This document shows, in pieces, positions 9,294 through 16,120 of a DNA stretch of 64,000 bases. Source of the DNA: Streptococcus gallinaceus (GTDB lineage Bacteria; Bacillota; Bacilli; Lactobacillales; Streptococcaceae). Each line of letters opens with the position of its first letter. The first letter of the stretch is position 1. The notes under the pieces are model-generated. The model was not told where the DNA came from and did not search any database. It saw only the letters and a list, made by a program, of their open reading frames with translations. The position numbers and the translations under genes were made by a program. The DNA lies in NCBI RefSeq assembly GCF_024170225.1, contig NZ_JALJXU010000002.1:1-64000 (forward strand), read 5' to 3'.

Positions 9294-9836
9294 ATGAATA
9301 TCGAAGACCTTTCTTACCAAGAAACATCCTCACGCAACCATGTTGTTTTGTTTGAACCACAAATTCCACAGAATACTGGCAATATTGCGCGGACCTGTGC
9401 AGCGACCAACAGCCCCCTTCATATCATCAAGCCGATGGGCTTCCCGATTGATGACCGAAAAATGAAACGTGCTGGACTGGATTATTGGGATAAATTGGAT
9501 GTCCGTTTTTATGAAAATCTCGACGGATTTATGCAGGCAGCAGCTGATGGTCAAGTGCATTTGATTTCAAAATTCGCCGATAAAACTTATTCAGATCAAT
9601 CCTTTGATGATGGACGTCCGCATTATTTCCTTTTTGGACGAGAGGACAAGGGGTTGCCAGAGGAATTTATGCGTCAGTATCCTGAAAAGGCACTCCGCAT
9701 TCCGATGAATGATGAACATGTCCGCAGTCTCAATGTCTCCAATACTGTGTGTATGATTGTTTACGAGGCATTGCGCCAACAAAATTTTGCGGGGCTCGAA
9801 CTCACTCATACCTACGAAGCAGACAAGCTTAAGTAG
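9294..9836 (+). CDS. trmL: tRNA (cytidine/uridine-34 2'-O)-methyltransferase
   Basis: SPOUT-class enzyme that methylates the wobble ribose of tRNA-Leu isoacceptors. 180 residues. The knot region is complete: [17 protein letters not shown], the middle [11 protein letters not shown], and the late [16 protein letters not shown]. The start follows AGAAAGAAG, which is a modest ribosome site. The gene is separated from the yidD operon by a structured RNA and a terminator, so its expression may depend on readthrough. Confidence 0.92.
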   Translation: MNIEDLSYQETSSRNHVVLFEPQIPQNTGNIARTCAATNSPLHIIKPMGFPIDDRKMKRAGLDYWDKLDVRFYENLDGFMQAAADGQVHLISKFADKTYSDQSFDDGRPHYFLFGREDKGLPEEFMRQYPEKALRIPMNDEHVRSLNVSNTVCMIVYEALRQQNFAGLELTHTYEADKLK

Positions 9837-9926
9837 GGAGAAGTGTGTCTAAAATGACAACTAAGCCTGTCTCCAATGCCACTATCGTGCACGACGGAAC
9901 GTCGCTAGTTAGATAAAAAATGAACC

Positions 9927-9953
9927 AAAACCTTGCAACTGTAAGGTTTTTTT
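9927..9953 (+). terminator. Intrinsic terminator after trmL
   Basis: AAAACCTT and AAGGTTTT form the stem, followed by three further T. It separates trmL from the FMN riboswitch. Confidence 0.75.
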
Positions 9954-9967
9954 GTTATGATTATCTT

Positions 9968-10094
9968 GTCTTCAGGGCAGGGTGAAATTCCCGACCGGCG
10001 GTATTCAATCTGAAAAGGATTGTCAGTCCGCGAGCGCAAGCTGATGTGGTGTGATTCCACAACCGACAGTAGAGTCTGGATGGGAGAAGACGAA
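9968..10094 (+). promoter_or_regulatory. FMN riboswitch (RFN element)
   Basis: The conserved RFN pieces occur in order: GGGCAGGGTGAAATTCCCG, ACCGGCGGT, AGTCCGCGAGCG, a GTGGTGTGATTCCACAACCGA stem region (shown in part), CGACAGTAGAGTCTGGATGG and GAGAAGACG. FMN binding should switch off the riboflavin transporter gene that begins 82 bases downstream. No strong U-tract terminator is seen before ribU, so control of the ribosome site is more likely than termination; that part is inference. Confidence 0.95.
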
Positions 10095-10175
10095 GGTTTT
10101 TGGCGTACACGAAAAGTGAGTCAAATGATACCTTTGGGACTTCTTTCAATTTGTCAAAATTGGAGGAATTTTTTT

Positions 10176-10733
10176 ATGACACAAACACGCAAAATGGCCT
10201 ACATTGCCATTCTTTCCGCAGTTTCTTTTCTGCTCATGTACTTGAAGTTTCCCTTGATTCCAACGGCTAACTTCTTGGAAGTTGACTTTTCCATCATTCC
10301 CATTTTACTGGGCTTGCTGGTATTGGATTTGAAGTCGGCTTGGGGAATTTTACTGCTTCGGACCTTACTCAAATTTGTCTTTAACAATGCTGGTCCCTCA
10401 ACCTTGATTGGCTTACCAATGAACATTGTGGCGGTTGGTGTATTCGTGCTGGCGATGGCCATTATTTGGAAGAAAAAGCCGAGCTTGAAAACTTACTTAC
10501 TCGCATCGCTAGTTGGAACACTAGGATTGACAGTCTCAATGCTGGTGCTCAACTATGTCTATGCGATACCCTTGTATGCAACGGTTGCGAATTTTGATAT
10601 CAAACAAATTCTAGGTCTCAACCCGTATTTGTTTGGGATGGTCTTGCCTTTCAATCTTTTGGAGGGAGCCTTATTCGCCCTTGTATTCTATCTTTTTTAT
10701 CTAGCTTTCAGACCTTATTTAAAAAAACTTTAA
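10176..10733 (+). CDS. ribU: ECF transporter riboflavin-binding S component
   Basis: Substrate-capture membrane subunit for riboflavin, working with the shared EcfA-EcfA'-EcfT energising module encoded elsewhere. The frame is open through the riboswitch, but ATG 10176 is chosen because GGAGGA lies 8 bases upstream, giving 185 residues. About six transmembrane helices are visible, with the family loop F-P-L-I-P-T-A-N-F-L-E-V-D-F-S after helix 1. The upstream FMN riboswitch confirms the ligand. Confidence 0.95.
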   Translation: MTQTRKMAYIAILSAVSFLLMYLKFPLIPTANFLEVDFSIIPILLGLLVLDLKSAWGILLLRTLLKFVFNNAGPSTLIGLPMNIVAVGVFVLAMAIIWKKKPSLKTYLLASLVGTLGLTVSMLVLNYVYAIPLYATVANFDIKQILGLNPYLFGMVLPFNLLEGALFALVFYLFYLAFRPYLKKL

Positions 10734-10756
10734 GCTAGCTATCCTATAGTTAATTT

Positions 10757-11407
10757 ATGAAAAACAAACAATCTTATTTACGTTATGCTTCATTTGCAGC
10801 CCTCTTCTTTGTTATTTTAGGTTACACAGTCAAATTTTACCCTGAGACTTTGGCTGGTTTCGATAAAGGATTGCAAGCTGCCTTTCGTGGTCAGTTGCCA
10901 GAAGCAGCAACACTTTTTTGGTCGCACATCACTATTTTAGGCAATGCCAGTGTGACTATTTTATTGATGCTTGGTTTGGCGAGCCTATTCTACTGGAAAA
11001 AATGGAAGGCTGAGGCTTATTTCCTAGTTTTGAATTTTGCCTTGATGGGTTTCTTTTCAACCCTGCTCAAATATGTCTACCAGCGACCACGTCCTACGAT
11101 TGAATGGTTGGTCAATACGACCGGCTATTCTTATCCGAGTTGGCACACTGCTTCTACGCTTTTAATTGCTGGTTTCTTGGTGATTATTTTGCAGCAACGG
11201 ATGAAAGCAGGCGCGCTCCGCTTGCTAAGCCAAATCGGTCTTGTCTTAGTTGCAATTCTTGTAGCTTTATCACGGATTTACATCGGAGTGCATTTCCCGA
11301 CAGACATCATCGGCGGCTGGTTGCTGGCTGTGACTATTTTACTAGCTGTTTTTCCTTACTATGATCAGTATCGCTTTACTCAGCGTTTTCAGAGTAAGCA
11401 GAAATAA
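10757..11407 (+). CDS. PAP2-family membrane phosphatase
   Basis: 216 residues with about six membrane helices and the three-part acid phosphatase signature: K-Y-V-Y-Q-R-P-R-P, S-Y-P-S-W-H-T-A and S-R-I-Y-I-G-V-H-F-P-T-D. Members dephosphorylate lipid phosphates such as undecaprenyl pyrophosphate or phosphatidate at the outer face of the membrane; the substrate here cannot be told. PSWH replaces the commoner PSGH, which is frequent in the family. It follows ribU by 23 bp and may be cotranscribed with it under the FMN riboswitch. Confidence 0.88.
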   Translation: MKNKQSYLRYASFAALFFVILGYTVKFYPETLAGFDKGLQAAFRGQLPEAATLFWSHITILGNASVTILLMLGLASLFYWKKWKAEAYFLVLNFALMGFFSTLLKYVYQRPRPTIEWLVNTTGYSYPSWHTASTLLIAGFLVIILQQRMKAGALRLLSQIGLVLVAILVALSRIYIGVHFPTDIIGGWLLAVTILLAVFPYYDQYRFTQRFQSKQK

Positions 11408-11421
11408 GGATTTGATTAAAT

Positions 11422-11460
11422 AAAAATGAAGACTAGCAATAGTCTTCATTTTTATTTTTT
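11422..11460. terminator. Bidirectional terminator between the PAP2 and oatA genes
   Basis: AAAAATGAAGACTA and TAGTCTTCATTTTT flank a GCAA loop, with A/T runs on both sides, serving two convergent genes. It overlaps the last codons of oatA. Confidence 0.85.
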
Positions 11461-13266
11461 AACAGGCTTTTTAGCAGCTTCGTTGAGTCCTTCTTGGATT
11501 GTTTGTACATAGAGTTTAGCACCCGCTTGGATAGAAGGTGAGTCGCCACCAAAGTGGATGTTATCACTATTTGCCCAGATTTCAGGATGTTTTTTAGCGG
11601 TAGCATTCCAGTCTGCAATGGTGATAAAGTCATACTCTTTAGCGAGCTCTAGCTCATATTGGTAATGTTTTTCTGCGATAGGATCTTCATACGTTGCAGA
11701 ATTACCGTCGTATGGTGTTACAAAGATGAGGCTGTGTCCCTTAGGAAGAGTAGAGATGATATTGTCCAATTCTTCGTTGTAATTATTGACGACATTCACA
11801 CCTGTTGCAATAACGACATTTTTCATGAGAGTGCCATTTTGGATATTGGTTTTGACAATTTCCAAGGCTTGGGTAGTATTACGGCTCTCAGCCGCATCAA
11901 CGATAGCATTTGGGAGTAACTCTGAGATAGCAGATGTTGCACGAAGTGTCACTGAATCTCCGATGACAGTAGTTCCTTCTGTAACATTGTATTTAGAAGC
12001 TGTTTTTCCATCCGCAAAGGTACGGGTTTGTTGCATCTGAGTATCGGCTTGTTTTAGCGAGTTGGTCAATAAATCAGTCTCAAAAGCGCCGATAGCTGGT
12101 GCAGTAAAGATGACCCAGAGGCCTAGTAAGGCGATGATTGCTCCGCTGATGGAAGCTGGTAGACGAAGTTGTTCCCAGCTAATCTGCACAGAGAAGAGTT
12201 GGACTTCTTTTCCTTGCAGCAGTGGTTCTAAGATATAGAAGGATAGACTAGCAAAAAGAAGGGAGAAGAAAGTCGTTAACAGTACTGCAACTAGATTGTT
12301 GGTAGCTTGTGAAAAGATAGTATAGAGTGGCCAGTGAAAGAGGTAGACTCCGTAGCTAGTATCGGCTAAAAATGTCACGATAGCAGGTTCTTCCTTGTCT
12401 GGTAATTGCTCGTGCAATAGGCGGGCAGAAAAAATAAGACACGTAGTAGCCAAGCTAGAAAACAAAAATCCAAATAGGTAGGTACTACGATTTTCAAATT
12501 TCAAGAAGAATGTCAGAAGAAGAAGAACAGTCAGTGCTCCGCCTGCCCAGTAAAATGTTTTCTTAACAGGCCAAGTATGAATGAGTCGCTTGAATGGCTT
12601 GGTCGTTCCTTGAATCCCTGTCAAGGTTGCAAGAGTGCTTCCGACAAAAAATGGGAACAGGTGTGTCCAACTAGAGAAATAAATGGTTGAAAAGCTATCT
12701 GTCAAAAATGATCGAACAAACATAGAGAGGAAGCAGACTAGGAAAATGAAGGAGGAAAGGAAGAAAATCATTCCTCGCAATTGCCCTTGCGATTTAGCAT
12801 GTTTGGATAGCCACCAGACAAGCAAGCCCCACAAAACATAGAAGTGAACTTCAACAGCCAAGCTCCAAGTATGGACAAAGAGATGGGGAATAAATTGATT
12901 TTCGTAGTTTCCGCCAGTCAGAATCTCAAAGTAATTGGTCATGAAACCAAAAACGGCGACGATTTGTTGACCGATATTGGCGACAAAGTCTTTACGGATT
13001 AAGAGGGTAAAAGGTAGGCTGAGCGCCACCATCAGGATAACGGGTGGTAGGATACGATAAAATCGTCTTCTAAGAAATCCGATGATGTCGATATGATTAT
13101 TTCGAGCAAATTCGTCCAAAAATAAGGCGGTGATCAGGTAACCTGAGAAGGTGAAGAAAATATCTACACCGACGAAACCACCTGAAAAATATTTTGTGAA
13201 GTAGTGGTAAAGTAATACGAGCACCAGTCCTATGATACGTACGACTGAAAACCATTTAATTCTCAT
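11452..13266 (-). CDS. oatA: Peptidoglycan O-acetyltransferase OatA type
   Basis: Adds acetyl groups to C6 of N-acetylmuramic acid, giving lysozyme resistance. 604 residues: an N-terminal acyltransferase-3 membrane domain (about 1-370, ten or so helices, with H-T-W-S-L-A-V-E-V) and an extracellular SGNH esterase-fold domain (about 425-600). In the latter the nucleophile lies in V-I-G-D-S-V and the Asp/His pair in S-D-N-I-H-F. It overlaps the upstream MORN gene by 11 bp, so they form an operon. S. pneumoniae calls the homologue Adr. Confidence 0.92.
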   Translation of the reverse strand: MRIKWFSVVRIIGLVLVLLYHYFTKYFSGGFVGVDIFFTFSGYLITALFLDEFARNNHIDIIGFLRRRFYRILPPVILMVALSLPFTLLIRKDFVANIGQQIVAVFGFMTNYFEILTGGNYENQFIPHLFVHTWSLAVEVHFYVLWGLLVWWLSKHAKSQGQLRGMIFFLSSFIFLVCFLSMFVRSFLTDSFSTIYFSSWTHLFPFFVGSTLATLTGIQGTTKPFKRLIHTWPVKKTFYWAGGALTVLLLLTFFLKFENRSTYLFGFLFSSLATTCLIFSARLLHEQLPDKEEPAIVTFLADTSYGVYLFHWPLYTIFSQATNNLVAVLLTTFFSLLFASLSFYILEPLLQGKEVQLFSVQISWEQLRLPASISGAIIALLGLWVIFTAPAIGAFETDLLTNSLKQADTQMQQTRTFADGKTASKYNVTEGTTVIGDSVTLRATSAISELLPNAIVDAAESRNTTQALEIVKTNIQNGTLMKNVVIATGVNVVNNYNEELDNIISTLPKGHSLIFVTPYDGNSATYEDPIAEKHYQYELELAKEYDFITIADWNATAKKHPEIWANSDNIHFGGDSPSIQAGAKLYVQTIQEGLNEAAKKPVKK

Positions 13267-13678
13267 CTTGATAAATCCCCTGTTTAAACTTTCCTTGGTA
13301 AATTGTCTTGTCTTCGGTTTTTAATTTGCCTTGACCGTTTGGACGACCATTGCTAAATGCGCCGGTATAGGTCCAACCCGCCTTTGCACGGAAGGTGCCT
13401 TGACCATGGAAGAGCCCGTTTTTGAACTGTCCTTGGTAGACATCCCCATTTTCAAAGGTAACTTTACCTTGGCCAGTCAATTTATGATTGGTGGTATAGC
13501 CGGTATAGGTAATTTTTCCATTGTCTAAGGTAAGAGAGGTTTTAGTAGGAATGCGCCCTAAGAACATGACAATGATGCAGAGAACAATCAAGGCTGCTGT
13601 AGCCAATTCGATATTTTTTCTCGTTAGGTAGACTTTCAAATTTTGCAGTTTTTCAAGGTCAAATGATAACTGTTTCAT
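13256..13678 (-). CDS. Membrane-anchored MORN-repeat protein
   Basis: 140 residues with one transmembrane helix at about residues 25-45 and then four MORN repeats. The G-x-G-x-x-x-x-x-x-G-x-x-Y-x-G-x-F pattern occurs three times, as in F-E-N-G-D-V-Y-Q-G-Q-F-K-N-G. The repeats probably lie outside the cell. Function is unknown; its coupling to oatA (11-bp overlap) suggests a role in wall O-acetylation or in placing OatA. That is inference from context only. Confidence 0.8.
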   Translation of the reverse strand: MKQLSFDLEKLQNLKVYLTRKNIELATAALIVLCIIVMFLGRIPTKTSLTLDNGKITYTGYTTNHKLTGQGKVTFENGDVYQGQFKNGLFHGQGTFRAKAGWTYTGAFSNGRPNGQGKLKTEDKTIYQGKFKQGIYQDEN

Positions 13679-13742
13679 AGCGTAATTCTCTTTCTATAAA
13701 GTAGTACCATTCTATCATTTTTGACCCAATATTACAAAAATA

Positions 13743-14177
13743 TTACATAGAATCCATCTGCTTCAATTTTTGTAACCATTCTTTACAACCTGCTAAGATG
13801 CGCTGGTAGGTTTCTTCAAAATCCCTTGTATAATAAGGATCAGGGATACTCTCCACAGCAAAAGGATGAATCTTATAATGCAAATGAGCAGGAACCATCT
13901 TCTTTAAATCACGGATGTTGTTGCGATTCATACCGATAATAAGATCGAATTTCTCCGCATCTGCCCTAGTCAATTGTTGGGAACTTTTGGTCGGTTCGTA
14001 GGGAATCTGATATTGCTTCAAAATTCCTTGTGTACCTCTGTGAATAGGATTTCCATGCTCCCATAAGGATGTTGTGCGACTTTCTATTTTAACATCTGTG
14101 GTCAGATTTTTCATAACAAACTCTGCCATAGGACTGCGGCAGATATTGCCTAGACAAACAAAAACAATTTTGTTCAT
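13743..14177 (-). CDS. Low-molecular-weight protein tyrosine phosphatase
   Basis: 144 residues. The active-site P-loop is at the N-terminus, V-C-L-G-N-I-C-R-S-P (Cys8, Arg14), and the general acid Asp lies in I-P-D-P-Y-Y. The family removes phosphate from tyrosine on bacterial proteins, often those controlling capsule or stress. No kinase gene is adjacent, so the partner is unknown. It may be cotranscribed with the MORN and oatA genes (64-bp gap, no terminator seen). Confidence 0.92.
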   Translation of the reverse strand: MNKIVFVCLGNICRSPMAEFVMKNLTTDVKIESRTTSLWEHGNPIHRGTQGILKQYQIPYEPTKSSQQLTRADAEKFDLIIGMNRNNIRDLKKMVPAHLHYKIHPFAVESIPDPYYTRDFEETYQRILAGCKEWLQKLKQMDSM

Positions 14178-14275
14178 GCGTTTTTCTCCTTTTCTTCTAT
14201 TATACCCTAGTTGGATTTGTTAGTTTTCTCATTTTTGGAATATTTTAGAACATTTCTAATTTAGAGACTAAAAGA

Positions 14276-14312
14276 TTGAAATGTTGATGAATTTTATTTA
14301 TAATAATTACAA
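14276..14312 (+). promoter_or_regulatory. dpr promoter with overlapping PerR operator
   Basis: TTGAAA (14276-14281), 17-bp spacer, TATAAT (14299-14304). The -10 lies inside TTATAATAATTACAA (14298-14312), which matches the PerR box TTATAATnATTATAA at all but one of the 14 defined positions. PerR bound here would block polymerase, with release under peroxide or iron stress. Confidence 0.85.
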
Positions 14313-14335
14313 ATAAAAGAAAAGAGGGTAATTAT

Positions 14336-14857
14336 ATGAAATATCATCAAGCAGCAGCGGAAGTGGCAAGATTTGCCAAAGCTGAGACAGTGGCAATCAA
14401 TTTCTCAGAAACACAGGCAGTATTGAACCAAGCAGTGGCAGATTTGTCAGTAGCTCATTCTATCTTGCATCAAGTGCATTGGTATATGAGAGGGACAGGC
14501 TTTATGGTTTGGCATCCAAAGATGGATGAATACATGGCAGAGTTGGATGGTTATTTAGATGAAATGAGTGAACGCTTGATTACTTTGGGAGGCGCTCCAT
14601 TTTCAACTTTGGCGGAATTTAGCAGCAATAGCCAGTTGACAGAAGTTAAAGGAGATTATAATTTGTCTTTAGAAGAACAATTGGCGCGTGTCTTGGAAGT
14701 TTATCGTTATCTAGCAGGCTTGTTTACAAAAGGATTTGCTGTAACAGATGAAGAAGGAGACAGTGTGACAAATGACATTTTCAATGTGGCAAAAGCGAGT
14801 GTTGAAAAGACGATTTGGATGCTGGCAGCAGAATTAGGACAAGCCCCAGGCTTATAA
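14336..14857 (+). CDS. dpr: Dps-like peroxide resistance protein Dpr
   Basis: 173-residue ferritin-like subunit that assembles into a 12-mer, oxidises Fe(II) with peroxide and stores iron, so blocking Fenton damage. The inter-subunit ferroxidase ligands are seen in [10 protein letters not shown] and M-D-E-Y-M-A-E-L-D. Dpr was structurally studied in S. suis. The start follows AGAGGGTAATT. The gene is monocistronic, with a PerR-type operator and its own terminator. Confidence 0.95.
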   Translation: MKYHQAAAEVARFAKAETVAINFSETQAVLNQAVADLSVAHSILHQVHWYMRGTGFMVWHPKMDEYMAELDGYLDEMSERLITLGGAPFSTLAEFSSNSQLTEVKGDYNLSLEEQLARVLEVYRYLAGLFTKGFAVTDEEGDSVTNDIFNVAKASVEKTIWMLAAELGQAPGL

Positions 14858-14860
14858 GAG

Positions 14861-14884
14861 AGAGCATCGAAAGGTGCTCTTTTA
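14861..14884 (+). terminator. Intrinsic terminator after dpr
   Basis: GAGCATC-gaaa-GGTGCTC hairpin followed by TTTTATTT. Confidence 0.8.
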
Positions 14885-14971
14885 TTTATCTTTTTTTAAA
14901 AAATGAGAGCAGAAAGAGTGGAATGTGAAATAGACCTTGAAAATAGAGCGGATTTTTGCTAAAATTTTCCT

Positions 14972-15196
14972 ATGAAAACCCTTTACGATGTGCAACAATT
15001 GCTCAAACGATTTGGTATCTTTGTCTATATGGGAAATCGCCTCTACGACATTGAAATGATGAAAATCGAACTCCTCCAGATTTATCAAGCAGGTCTTTTG
15101 GATAAGATGGACTACATTCAGGCAGAATTGATTTTGCGCAGAGAACATCGGCTGGAAGAAGAGTATCAGAAGAAAAAGGAGCAAGCAGAAAAATGA
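14972..15196 (+). CDS. YqgQ-family small protein
   Basis: 74 residues matching the YqgQ (DUF910) family: short helical proteins with the pattern V-Q-Q-L-L-K-R-F-G-I-F-V-Y-x-G-x-R-x-Y-D-I-E-M-M. The C-terminus is a charged helix. Function is unknown. It overlaps the rhodanese-like gene by 4 bp, a pairing also seen in bacilli (yqgQ near glucokinase and rhodanese genes). Confidence 0.85.
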   Translation: MKTLYDVQQLLKRFGIFVYMGNRLYDIEMMKIELLQIYQAGLLDKMDYIQAELILRREHRLEEEYQKKKEQAEK

Positions 15197-15582
15197 ACTC
15201 AACTCTCTTAATTTTATTGGTTACACTGGTTTTATTGTTGGCTTGGATGGGCTACAATTATTGGCGTCTAAAACGTGCAGCGACGTTGATTGAAAACAAG
15301 GAATTTGCTGAAAAAATGCACGGTGCTCAAGTCATTGACTTGCGTACGCCAGCTGAATTTAGTAAAAAACATATTCTCGGTGCGCGTAATATCCCATCAG
15401 AGCAAATCAAGCAAAGTCTAGGTGCTATTCGTAAGGACAAGCCAGTTTTGATTTACGAAAATGACCGTGGGCAACGCGTGACATCGACAGCTCTTCTCTT
15501 GAAAAAAGCAGGCTACAACGAAATTTATATTTTAAGTTATGGTCTTAATGAGTGGGATGGCAAAGTGAAGAAAAATTATTAA
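15193..15582 (+). CDS. Membrane-tethered rhodanese-like protein lacking the active-site Cys
   Basis: 129 residues: an N-terminal membrane helix (about 4-25), then a rhodanese domain (about 45-129) with V-I-D-L-R-T-P-A-E-F and H-I-L-G-A-R-N-I-P. The active-site loop, normally C-x-x-G-x-R, reads Y-E-N-D-R-G-Q-R, so no sulfur-accepting cysteine is present. Sulfurtransferase activity is therefore unlikely and a binding role is more probable. It is coupled to the YqgQ gene. Confidence 0.85.
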   Translation: MNSTLLILLVTLVLLLAWMGYNYWRLKRAATLIENKEFAEKMHGAQVIDLRTPAEFSKKHILGARNIPSEQIKQSLGAIRKDKPVLIYENDRGQRVTSTALLLKKAGYNEIYILSYGLNEWDGKVKKNY

Positions 15583-16120
15583 AATAGTGATTTATAGAAT
15601 AGGATACCATCCCAATATATCTGTTGTACGCTAGTTAAACGACTTGTGTGGATGGTGTCTTTGTTTTGTGCTACAACGAAATAACATTCTCTCGTCTATT
15701 TATACTTTTTTTATTTCAGAAGTAAGTGATAAACAGCGAAGTTGTTATTAATGAAATGTTATTTAGAAATATATTATATTTTTCACTAGTCTACTGATTG
15801 GCAAAAAATTAGCATTTCATTATGTGTTGCATATTAAGGGAAAGAATATTGTGTAGTTTGATAGAAAAAGATAAGCCAAAAGTGAATTTCTAGAAATGAG
15901 TATTAAGTGGTAATCGAATCATAGGACTGTTAAGCAATTTTGAATTCTAGGGTGTTAGGTAATTTAATTTTCTTGCTAATTAAAAATAGATGTAATGGTG
16001 GGTATCTGTGGGAAGCTCACCATATCTTTGTAAACAGTTTGATAAAATCCAAATAGTAGAAAAGGACTGAGTTCTCTATAAAGTAGTCTCAGTCCTTTTT
16101 TGCTATTAAATTTTAGATAG
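15583..16120. other. Intergenic region with two hairpins
   Basis: A long-looped stem, GATACCATCC (15603-15612) with GGATGGTGTC (15650-15659), is followed by a T-rich tract and probably ends the rhodanese transcript. AAAGGACTGAG (16061-16071) pairs with CTCAGTCCTTT (16088-16098); it has a strong T-run on the plus strand and a weaker one on the minus strand, where it would end the surface-protein gene. I see no coding sequence between them. Confidence 0.5.

Noticed and set aside
10020..10175. Upstream extension of the ribU frame
   Set aside because: It runs through the conserved FMN riboswitch; the ribosome site and family length point to ATG 10176.
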